This document shows positions 26,583 to 33,840 of a stretch of 64,000 nt of DNA, piece after piece. The notes beneath the pieces were generated by a model, which had not been told where the DNA came from, did no database searches, and saw nothing but the letters and a program-made list of their open reading frames with translations. Position 1 is the first letter of the stretch; every line of letters begins with the position of its first letter. The stretch spans positions 1-64,000 of the forward strand of contig NZ_JARXWF010000016.1 of NCBI RefSeq assembly GCF_029892605.1, read 5' to 3'. The stretch comes from Parabacteroides sp. PM6-13 (GTDB lineage: Bacteria > Bacteroidota > Bacteroidia > Bacteroidales > Tannerellaceae). The translations under genes were made by a program, and so were the position numbers.

Positions 26583-26613
26583 CAAATATAAACACAAATC
26601 CGGATATTTGCAA
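26583..26613 (-). promoter_or_regulatory. promoter-like element facing away from nhaD
   Basis: Minus strand: TTG (26611-26613), 20 nt, TATATTTG (26583-26590), an exact TAnnTTTG box. It points toward nfo on the opposite strand and would drive the candidate short RNA. Confidence 0.5.
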
Positions 26614-26708
26614 GAAGTAGAGGCCTTCTTATGTTTTTTAACAAAAAACTTTTTGAGCGGTGATTTGTTTTTACTTTTGTATTCATGTAATTCAAAAAGC
26701 GAAGAACG

Positions 26709-28118
26709 ATGTATGTATTGATGCCTATCATTTTTGTCCTGGGAATTGTGGCAATTGCCCTGGAAGATAAGATCCGGGTGAATAAAGCGGCGACCGCCTT
26801 GTTTATGGCGATTTCGATGTGGTTAATCCTGATGTTTGATGCGTATAATATTTTTATCGTTCAGGCGAGTCCGATCTTTCAAGGGTTCCTGGCCGACAAT
26901 CCGGATATGGCCTTACTACCGGTTCATGAGCAACTGGTGCATTTTATATCCGATAATAATATCGTTTATCATCTGGGGAATGTGGCAGAGACGCTGTTCT
27001 TTGTGATGTGCTCCATGTTGATCGTTGAGATTATCGATAAGCATGGCGGCTTCCGTTCGATGACCGGCTATATTGCAACGACCAACAAGCGACGGCTGTT
27101 GTGGTATATCTGTTTTGCTACTTTCTTCTTTTCCGCATTGTTGGACAACCTGGCGGCGGCCATTGTGATTATGGCGGTTCTCCGTAAGCTTGTGCCCGAC
27201 AGGACAGACCGTTTGAAATATGCCTGTATGGTGATTATTTCCGCCAATGCGGGTGGGAGCTGGTCGCCGATTGGCGATGTGACGACCATTCTATTGTGGG
27301 TGGGTAAGAACCTGACGGCCTGGCATCAGATCAGCCATTTGTTTATCCCTGCTTTGATCAATATGCTGGTTCCGCTTACGATCGCTCATTTCTGGCTTTT
27401 CAAGAAGGGAGCCAAACTGCGTCAACCGGGCGAAGAAGATCCGGAGGATGAGTCTGTTCCGGCGATCCCTCACCATGCCCGGCGGACTATCTTCTGGATA
27501 GGTATCCTCTCCCTGGCGTTGGTTCCTGTTTTCCAGATTGTGACCGGCTTGCCTCCTTTTCTTGGCGTATTGACCGGACTGACGATTCTCTGGATCTATA
27601 CGGATGTGATGTATAGTCGCCTACGTATGCGGGAGGCACATAAATTGCGTATATCCCGGTTGCTTCCGAATGTCGATCTGGCGACCGTCTTCTTTTTCCT
27701 GGGCATACTGATGTCGGTCAGTGCTTTGGAAACCTCAGGCCATTTGGCCTTGATGTCGGGATTCTTAGACGAACATATACATCAGCCTTATCTGATCAGC
27801 TTCCTGATTGGGATTCTCTCTTCCTGTGTGGACAACGTTGCCTTGGTAGCTGCGACGATCGGTATGTATCCGATAGCCGATGTGACGGCGGAGTTGTCGG
27901 CCTATACCCAGTTTTTTGTGACCGATGGTGGCTTTTGGACATTCCTGGCCTATTGCGGTGTGACAGGGGGTAGCATCCTGATTATCGGTTCGGCAACGGG
28001 TGTTACCGTGATGGGGATCGAGAAAATTAGTTTTATGTATTATTTCAAACGCTTCACAGGTTTAGCATTATTAGGTTATCTTTGTGGGGCAGGAGTATTT
28101 ATGCTCTTATTTGCTTAA
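26709..28118 (+). CDS. nhaD: NhaD-type Na+/H+ antiporter
   Basis: The 469-residue inner-membrane protein has about 12 hydrophobic helices and belongs to the ion-transporter superfamily. Hallmarks: FSALLDNLAAAIVIMAVLRKLV with the conserved DN pair, NAGGSWSPIGDVTTILLWVGKNL and the second half's SSCVDNVALVAATIGMY and GGSILIIGSATGV, which mirror the first-half motifs as expected for inverted-repeat topology. It should export sodium in exchange for protons. The dipeptidase gene follows after 12 bases and may be co-transcribed. A TACTTTTG -7-like box is at 26672-26679, with a TTTG only 16 nt upstream. Confidence 0.93.
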   Translation: MYVLMPIIFVLGIVAIALEDKIRVNKAATALFMAISMWLILMFDAYNIFIVQASPIFQGFLADNPDMALLPVHEQLVHFISDNNIVYHLGNVAETLFFVMCSMLIVEIIDKHGGFRSMTGYIATTNKRRLLWYICFATFFFSALLDNLAAAIVIMAVLRKLVPDRTDRLKYACMVIISANAGGSWSPIGDVTTILLWVGKNLTAWHQISHLFIPALINMLVPLTIAHFWLFKKGAKLRQPGEEDPEDESVPAIPHHARRTIFWIGILSLALVPVFQIVTGLPPFLGVLTGLTILWIYTDVMYSRLRMREAHKLRISRLLPNVDLATVFFFLGILMSVSALETSGHLALMSGFLDEHIHQPYLISFLIGILSSCVDNVALVAATIGMYPIADVTAELSAYTQFFVTDGGFWTFLAYCGVTGGSILIIGSATGVTVMGIEKISFMYYFKRFTGLALLGYLCGAGVFMLLFA

Positions 28119-28130
28119 ACGTTATATATT

Positions 28131-29786
28131 ATGAAAAAGAAATGGACAACATGTGGGATTACCTTGTTAATCCTTTTATTTGCAAGTGTTAAAACAGAAG
28201 CGTGTACCGGACTATTGGTCGGTAAAAAGGCTTCGGTAGACGGATCGGTGATGATTAGCTATTCGGCTGACTCCCATTCCCTGTATGGAGAACTGTATCG
28301 CTGGCCGGCAGCCGTATGGCCTAAAGGCAGCATGCTGAAAGTAACGGAATGGGATACTGGTAAGCCGCTCGGAGAGATCCCTCAAGTGGAACAGACCTAT
28401 TCGGTGATTGGCAATATGAATGAATACCAGGTGGCCATTACGGAGAGTACCTGGGGTGGGAGAGAAGAGCTGGTGGATCCTAATGGTCTGATCGACTACG
28501 GTAGCCTGATCTATATAGCTCTGCAACGTTCCAAAACGGCACGTGAAGCCATCGAGGTGATGACCGGCCTGGTACGCGATTATGGCTACCACAGCAGCGG
28601 CGAAAGCTTCTCGATTGCCGACAAAAACGAAGCCTGGGTGATGGAACTCATCGGAAAAGGACCGGGAAAGAAAGGCGCGGTTTGGGTAGCGATCCGCATT
28701 CCGGACGATTGCATCTCGGCACATGCCAATCAGGCGCGTATCCAACAAATTCCTTTCAATGATAAAGAAAACTGCCTCTATGCACCGGATGTGGTATCCC
28801 TGGCGCGTGAGATGGGTTTTTACAAAGGAAGCGATAAGGATTTTAGCTTTGCGAAAGCCTATAACCCATACGATTTCAGTGGACTGCGTGGTTGTGAAGC
28901 CCGCGTATGGTCTTTCTTCCGTAAGTACGATAAAACGATGGACAAGTACGCGGACTTTGTGAAAGGTGATCCGACTAAAGAACCGATGCCGCTTTATATC
29001 AAGCCCGACCGTAAACTGTCGGTACGCGATGTGCAGGATGGCATGCGTGATCATTACGAAGGAACAGACTTGGATATGACGAAAGATGCCGGAGCAGGTC
29101 CTTATAAGGTGCCTTACCGTTGGCGGCCGATGAACTTCACCGTGGATGGTGAAACTTATGTAAACGAACGCGCTATTGCTACGCAGCAGACAGGTTTTGT
29201 GATTGTTCCCCAGATGCGCGACTGGCTGCCCGATCCGATCGGTGGTGTATTGTGGTTTGGCGTAGACGACGCGGATATGGCTGTTTTTGCTCCGCTTTAT
29301 TGCGGCATCCTGGATTCTCCGGAGTGCTACCGCGTAGGCAATGGCGATATGATGAACTTCTCCTGGACCTCTGCGTTCTGGATCCATAACTGGGTGGCCA
29401 ATATGGCGTATCATAAGTATAGCTTTATGATTGAAGATATCCGTAAGGTACAACGCGAACTGGAAGACAATTTTGAAACGGTGCTTCCGTCTATCGACCA
29501 GGCAGCGAAGGAACTGTACGCGAAAGATCCGATGCAAGCCCGTATGTTCCTAACCTGGTTCAGCACGACGACGGCCGACAACGCTACCGAGCGCTGGAAG
29601 AAACTGGGCGAATACCTGGTGGTGAAATACATCGACGGCAATGTAAAGAAAGAAAAAGAGGGTAAATTCCTTGATAATGGACATGGTCTTTCGGCCTATC
29701 CCGATTTCCCGGGCTACGATGAAGAGTATTATCGCAGCATCGTACGTTCGGCAGGCGATCGTTTGAAGGTGAAAGAGATTAAATAG
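28131..29786 (+). CDS. C69 family dipeptidase, secreted
   Basis: The 551-residue N-terminal nucleophile hydrolase has a signal peptide (residues 1-24) ending right before Cys25 in EACTGLLVGKKASVDGS; in this family cleavage exposes the catalytic Cys. Other conserved parts: ITESTWGGREEL, GESFSIADKNEAWVMELIGKG and SAHANQARI. It should act on dipeptides in the periplasm or outside. It follows nhaD after 12 bases and precedes a small beta-barrel gene after 30 bases. The length is normal for Bacteroidales C69 proteins. Confidence 0.92.
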   Translation: MKKKWTTCGITLLILLFASVKTEACTGLLVGKKASVDGSVMISYSADSHSLYGELYRWPAAVWPKGSMLKVTEWDTGKPLGEIPQVEQTYSVIGNMNEYQVAITESTWGGREELVDPNGLIDYGSLIYIALQRSKTAREAIEVMTGLVRDYGYHSSGESFSIADKNEAWVMELIGKGPGKKGAVWVAIRIPDDCISAHANQARIQQIPFNDKENCLYAPDVVSLAREMGFYKGSDKDFSFAKAYNPYDFSGLRGCEARVWSFFRKYDKTMDKYADFVKGDPTKEPMPLYIKPDRKLSVRDVQDGMRDHYEGTDLDMTKDAGAGPYKVPYRWRPMNFTVDGETYVNERAIATQQTGFVIVPQMRDWLPDPIGGVLWFGVDDADMAVFAPLYCGILDSPECYRVGNGDMMNFSWTSAFWIHNWVANMAYHKYSFMIEDIRKVQRELEDNFETVLPSIDQAAKELYAKDPMQARMFLTWFSTTTADNATERWKKLGEYLVVKYIDGNVKKEKEGKFLDNGHGLSAYPDFPGYDEEYYRSIVRSAGDRLKVKEIK

Positions 29787-29816
29787 GATATTATTATTTA
29801 CTAAAAATGTTTAGGT

Positions 29817-30305
29817 ATGAAAAAATGGATGGTATTAGTTTTAATGTTGGTTAGCGCAAGTGTTTTTGCCCAAACGGAGAAAGGGCAGTCGTCTGTAGGC
29901 GCTAATGTGGGGTATACGTTCGATAGCGAACAAGTTTCCCTGGGAATTGATTATCGTTATTCCATCACGGACGAAGTGCGCATCGCGCCTTCTATTACTC
30001 ACTTTGTGAAGAATAACCATCTGAGTACGTGGAATTTTGATGTGAACGCGCATTACCTGGTGCAACTAAGTGATGTGTTTGGCTTTTATCCGTTGGCAGG
30101 CCTTAGTCTTTCGTTATGGAATGCAAAAGACATCACGCTTTTTGGGAAAAAGGATGCTAACTTTAATCGTTTTGGCATGAATGTCGGTCTGGGTGCCGAG
30201 GTCTATGCCACGCAGAACATCACGGTAGGCCTTGAAGTGAAGTATCATATCATAAAAGACTTCGACCAGGCATTGATTGCTGTGCGTGCGGCCTATGTTT
30301 TCTAA
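29817..30305 (+). CDS. small outer-membrane beta-barrel protein
   Basis: The 162-residue protein has a clear signal peptide (MKKWMVLVLMLVSASVFAQ, cleavage after residue 18) and then alternating hydrophobic-polar strands typical of an eight-stranded barrel, ending in the aromatic residue F (VRAAYVF), a usual outer-membrane insertion signal. Segments such as GANVGYTFDSEQVSLGIDYRYSIT and GFYPLAGLSLSLW fit the OmpA N-domain/opacity-like group. Function unknown. A strong terminator follows at 30329. Confidence 0.82.
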   Translation: MKKWMVLVLMLVSASVFAQTEKGQSSVGANVGYTFDSEQVSLGIDYRYSITDEVRIAPSITHFVKNNHLSTWNFDVNAHYLVQLSDVFGFYPLAGLSLSLWNAKDITLFGKKDANFNRFGMNVGLGAEVYATQNITVGLEVKYHIIKDFDQALIAVRAAYVF

Positions 30306-30328
30306 GAGTCGATAATCTTCCATATAAG

Positions 30329-30359
30329 AAGCGCGGGTAGTTGTTATCCGCGCTTTTTT
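30329..30359 (+). terminator. intrinsic terminator after the beta-barrel gene
   Basis: AAGCGCGG (30329-30336) pairs with CCGCGCTT (30348-30355), with partial GTA/TAT pairing inside and a T6 tract at the 3' edge. It isolates the ABC operon from upstream transcription. Confidence 0.85.
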
Positions 30360-30384
30360 GTTCCCTTTTGTCAAATAATTATAC

Positions 30385-30420
30385 ACCACTGTCCATTTTT
30401 TGGACATCGTTAAAAGTGGT
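30385..30420 (+). promoter_or_regulatory. nested palindrome, probable enhancer (UAS) for an NtrC-type activator
   Basis: TGTCCA (30390-30395), T5, TGGACA (30401-30406) is a perfect 6-bp dyad. ACCACT (30385-30390) and AGTGGT (30415-30420) form an outer dyad. The inner dyad has the form of sites bound by sigma-54 activator proteins and lies about 88 nt upstream of the start predicted from the -24/-12 element at 30461. Identity of the binding protein is inference. Confidence 0.55.
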
Positions 30421-30460
30421 CTTTTGTTTATATTGTTGAATGACAGCGGTTTGGTTGTTT

Positions 30461-30476
30461 TGGCACGCTGTTTGAA
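30461..30476 (+). promoter_or_regulatory. sigma-54-like -24/-12 promoter of the ABC operon
   Basis: TGGCAC (30461-30466), GCTGT, TTGAA (30472-30476) matches TGGCAC-N5-TTGCW except that the C of the -12 GC is A. The upstream bases GTTTTGGCACG also fit the -24 consensus. Predicted start is about 30486, 36 nt before the ATG. No TAnnTTTG box of the primary sigma factor is visible here. The mismatch in the -12 dinucleotide is the main doubt. Confidence 0.55.
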
Positions 30477-30521
30477 TGTAATAGGTAAAAGAGAATAAAT
30501 AAAACATTAAACTATACAGTC

Positions 30522-31202
30522 ATGATTAAAATTGAGAACTTAAGCAAGTTATTCCGTACCGAAGAAGTGGAAACAATCGCGTTGAACAATGTATCCATCG
30601 AAGTGAAAGATGGCGAGTTTGTGGCTATTATGGGACCTTCGGGTTGCGGTAAATCAACCCTGTTGAATATCCTGGGATTGTTAGACAATCCGACTTCGGG
30701 CAACTATTACCTGGGCGATCTGGAAGTAGGCCATCTGAAAGAGAAAGAACGTACGCAGGTGCGCAAAGGGAATATCGGCTTTGTCTTCCAGAGTTTTAAC
30801 CTGATTGACGAACTGAACGTATTCGAAAACGTAGAGCTTCCGCTTACCTATCTGAAGATCAAAGCGTCGGAACGCAAGCAGATGGTGAACGATATCCTCA
30901 AACGAATGAATATCAGTCACCGTTCGCATCACTTCCCCCAGCAGCTCTCCGGTGGTCAGCAACAGCGTGTGGCCATTGCCCGTGCGGTGGTTTCTAATCC
31001 GAAGATGATCCTGGCGGATGAGCCGACCGGTAACCTCGACTCGAAGAATGGGCTGGAGGTGATGGACCTCTTGACCGAACTCAACAAAGAGGGAACCACC
31101 ATTATCATGGTGACTCACTCCAAACACGATGCCAGCTATGCCCACCGGGTGATCAACCTGTTCGACGGTAGCATCGTCTCTTCCGTGAGTGAATTTATCT
31201 AA
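30522..31202 (+). CDS. ABC transporter ATP-binding protein (MacB/LolD type)
   Basis: The 226-residue nucleotide-binding domain has Walker [10 protein letters not shown] (about 38-46), the Q-loop [10 protein letters not shown], signature LSGGQQQR (about 142-149), Walker [14 protein letters not shown] and the switch His in VTHSKHDA. N-terminal [27 protein letters not shown] is typical of the MacB/LolD/FtsE group, which drives mechanotransmission rather than classic substrate passage. Two matching permease genes follow, so the three should form one complex. The operon appears to be under sigma-54 control from the elements at 30385 and 30461. Confidence 0.95.
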   Translation: MIKIENLSKLFRTEEVETIALNNVSIEVKDGEFVAIMGPSGCGKSTLLNILGLLDNPTSGNYYLGDLEVGHLKEKERTQVRKGNIGFVFQSFNLIDELNVFENVELPLTYLKIKASERKQMVNDILKRMNISHRSHHFPQQLSGGQQQRVAIARAVVSNPKMILADEPTGNLDSKNGLEVMDLLTELNKEGTTIIMVTHSKHDASYAHRVINLFDGSIVSSVSEFI

Positions 31203-31237
31203 ACACAAGAGTAGTTAAGTAATTATAAATGCACAAT

Positions 31238-31305
31238 ATACATCCTGCCTGTGAAGGTCGGATGTATTCTCTTCAAAACAGGAAAACACCATGTTGTTGC
31301 ATGGT
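31238..31305 (+). other. two stem-loops between ATPase and first permease
   Basis: ATACATCC (31238-31245) pairs with GGATGTAT (31260-31267); ACCATG (31288-31293) pairs with CATGGT (31300-31305) around TTGTTG. The 156-bp gap contains no supported gene. Neither stem has a U-tract, so they look like mRNA processing or stability elements that could set different ATPase and permease levels. Confidence 0.4.
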
Positions 31306-31358
31306 ACAGGCTCTTTATACTCTGATGTGTAGTGATCATTCAACTAAAAAACAAGTTT

Positions 31359-33704
31359 ATGAAAACGATTATCCGCAATTTCCTCAGTGTGATCCGCCGC
31401 TTCAAAATGGCGACACTGCTCAATATATTAGGTCTTTCCGTTGCTTTTACGGCTGTGATCATCATCATCATGCAGGTTTTATGGGATCTGAGATTTGATA
31501 CCCATGACCCGAATGCCGATAATATCTACCGGGTAGAAGCTCTTTTCAATGGACGTCAGATAGCTATCGTACCCCGCCCGTTGATAGAGGAGCTGAAGAC
31601 TTTTTCGCCATACGTTGAAGCCTCTGCCATCAGTATGGGGATGGAGGCTGTATCTGATTGGCCCTTTACCGTAGAAACTGCAGGGACAAGAAATACATTC
31701 AAGAGCCATATAAAGGGTGTCACATTCGATTATATGCGTGTCTTTCAGTTTGATATGATAGAAGGAAGTATTGATAAACTCCACGAACCCGATTATGTCC
31801 TGATCCCACAAAGCCTGGCCAATATAGTGTTTGGAGAGGAACCGGCTATCGACAAGCAACTGATCAATGAAGGATACAAATGGATTGTCGGAGGCGTATA
31901 CAAAGACTTTCCGACCAATAGCAGCGTGCGCAATGTGATTCTCCGGAAATTACATGATAAGGAAAACCTGGAAAGCTGGGGCAACCTGAATTATGCCGGT
32001 TATGTACGTGTGACGCCCGGTGCCTCTCTCGAACAAATCTTGGAGGAATATTGGACGGAAAAGACGAAAGAGACCGATGGAGAGATGGGAGGCATGCCCG
32101 TTACCTATAAAGTAGTCCCTTTGAGGGATATACATTTTAATACCTATACCGAATATGATGAGGTGGCGGATAAGACAAGCTTTTCAACCGTGGCCATACT
32201 CCTGGGGATTGCTTTTGTGATTCTTTTGATCGCGGTGATCAATTTCACCAATTACAGTATTGCCCTGACCCCCTTACGTATCAAGAGTATAAATACCCAG
32301 AAGGTGCTTGGGGCGGCAGACGACCGATTGCGGACCTCGTTAGTGGCTGAGGCAGTGCTAACCTGCCTGTTTGCCTGGGGTATAGCTCTTTTCATAACAC
32401 ATCAGCTGGCGTCGACCTCCGTCGCACAGCTAATAAATACGGATATGGCACTCGCTCAGCATCCGGATATCATTCTGGGAATGGGGGGGATCGCCCTGTT
32501 GGTGGGACTTATTGCAGGTATCTATCCCGCCTTTTATATGACCTCTTTCGCGCCGGCATTAGTATTGAAGGGCTCTTTTGGTCTTTCTCCTAAAGGACGT
32601 CAGTTGCGCAACGGGCTGGTAGGTGTTCAGTTTGTTGCTTCGTTTGCCCTGATCGTTGTCGCTTTGTTTATGTATTTACAGATTCATTTCATGAAAAATA
32701 GCTCATTAGGCTATGATAAAGATCAGGTGATTGTAGCAAATTTAAGCAACGATGTGCGCAATTCTTTGCCGACTTTTACCAATATTCTCAAAGAATCTCC
32801 CGCGGTTGAGAGTGTTAGTTACGCAGGCACCCTCCTGTCGGGAACCGATATCCATAACACTTGGTTGCGCGAAAATGAAGGAAAGAAATTCATGTTTCAA
32901 GCCATTGCCGTGAATACGGATTTCTTGGAGACAATGAATATTCCCTTACTCGATGGGCGCGATTTCCTGCCAGCCGATAAGAAATCAGAGGACTTTGTGT
33001 ATATCTTCAATGAGAGAGCCCGGAAAGAGCTTGAATTGTCGTTGGGCGATAATGTAAGCGACGGGGAGGTGATCGGTTTTATTCCCGACCTGCATGTGGC
33101 CACTTTGCGCAAAGAGCTTGAACCGATGGCTTTCTACCTGATAAACGACCATAACCTCTGGCAAACTGAATGGGCTTACATCAAGATAAAAGCAGGCTCG
33201 GATCTGTTTAAAGAGATGAAGCTGATAGAGGAGGCTTTGGAGAAGATGTCGCCCGATTATCTTTTTAATGTGACCTTCTACGATGATCTGATAAACTTTG
33301 CCTACATGAAAGAGCAGCATATGACCTCACTGATCTCCTGGTTCAGCCTGATCGCTGTCTTAATATCTATGGTAGGTGTATTTGGTTTGGTGGTGTTCGA
33401 AAGCGAATACAAACGCAAAGAGATCGGTGTACGCAAGGTGTTGGGCTCGACTACCGGGCAGATCCTGGCGATGTTCAACAGGCGATATGTTAAGATCCTG
33501 GTGATCTGTTTTCTTATTGCCACACCAATTGCCTGGTATGCCGTGGCGCGCTGGCTGGAGAGTTTTGCTTACCGTACACCTATCTATGTGTGGGTGTTCC
33601 TATTCGCTTTCCTATTGATTACTGCCATTACCATTGTTACGGTTACTTTCCAGAGCTGGCGGGTGGCTTCGTCTAATCCGGTGGACTCGCTGAAGAGGGA
33701 ATGA
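31359..33704 (+). CDS. FtsX/MacB-like ABC permease
   Basis: About 781 residues, with the Bacteroidetes double layout: an N-terminal helix (LLNILGLSVAFTAVIIIIMQVLW), a periplasmic MacB-PCD-type domain, three helices around residues 280-410, a second helix near 430 (NGLVGVQFVASFALIVVALFMYLQI), a second periplasmic domain and three C-terminal helices with the FtsX signature (RRKEIGVRKVLG-like, YKRKEIGVRKVLGSTTGQIL). Start taken at the ATG 31359-31361 (MKTIIRNFL), as in its paralogue downstream. It shares about the same length and motif order as the next gene. Confidence 0.92.
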   Translation: MKTIIRNFLSVIRRFKMATLLNILGLSVAFTAVIIIIMQVLWDLRFDTHDPNADNIYRVEALFNGRQIAIVPRPLIEELKTFSPYVEASAISMGMEAVSDWPFTVETAGTRNTFKSHIKGVTFDYMRVFQFDMIEGSIDKLHEPDYVLIPQSLANIVFGEEPAIDKQLINEGYKWIVGGVYKDFPTNSSVRNVILRKLHDKENLESWGNLNYAGYVRVTPGASLEQILEEYWTEKTKETDGEMGGMPVTYKVVPLRDIHFNTYTEYDEVADKTSFSTVAILLGIAFVILLIAVINFTNYSIALTPLRIKSINTQKVLGAADDRLRTSLVAEAVLTCLFAWGIALFITHQLASTSVAQLINTDMALAQHPDIILGMGGIALLVGLIAGIYPAFYMTSFAPALVLKGSFGLSPKGRQLRNGLVGVQFVASFALIVVALFMYLQIHFMKNSSLGYDKDQVIVANLSNDVRNSLPTFTNILKESPAVESVSYAGTLLSGTDIHNTWLRENEGKKFMFQAIAVNTDFLETMNIPLLDGRDFLPADKKSEDFVYIFNERARKELELSLGDNVSDGEVIGFIPDLHVATLRKELEPMAFYLINDHNLWQTEWAYIKIKAGSDLFKEMKLIEEALEKMSPDYLFNVTFYDDLINFAYMKEQHMTSLISWFSLIAVLISMVGVFGLVVFESEYKRKEIGVRKVLGSTTGQILAMFNRRYVKILVICFLIATPIAWYAVARWLESFAYRTPIYVWVFLFAFLLITAITIVTVTFQSWRVASSNPVDSLKRE

Positions 33705-33706
33705 TT

Positions 33707-33839
33707 TTAGTGATTAGTGGTTAGTGATCAGTGATCAGTGATCAGTGATCAGTGATCAGTGATCAGTGATTAATAACTAACCACTAATAACTAACCACTA
33801 ATAACTAATAACTAATCATTAAACACTAATAACTGATTA
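33707..33839. repeat. inverted heptamer arrays between the two permease genes
   Basis: From 33707 the plus strand reads in heptamers: TTAGTGA, TTAGTGG, TTAGTGA, then six TCAGTGA units (33728-33769). From about 33771 the same family runs inverted (units such as CTAATAA, CTAACCA, CTAATAA). The two halves could fold as one long imperfect hairpin. The array fills the whole 136-bp gap, from two bases after one stop to the base before the next ATG. Confidence 0.85.
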
Positions 33840-33840
33840 C

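Noticed and set aside
28212-29537. Long open frame antisense to the C69 dipeptidase gene
   Set aside because: The plus-strand frame has a signal peptide and family motifs; the antisense product has no recognisable domain and mirrors codon bias of the real gene.
33707-33839. CRISPR array
   Set aside because: Units are 7 bp without spacers, and no cas gene is in the window.
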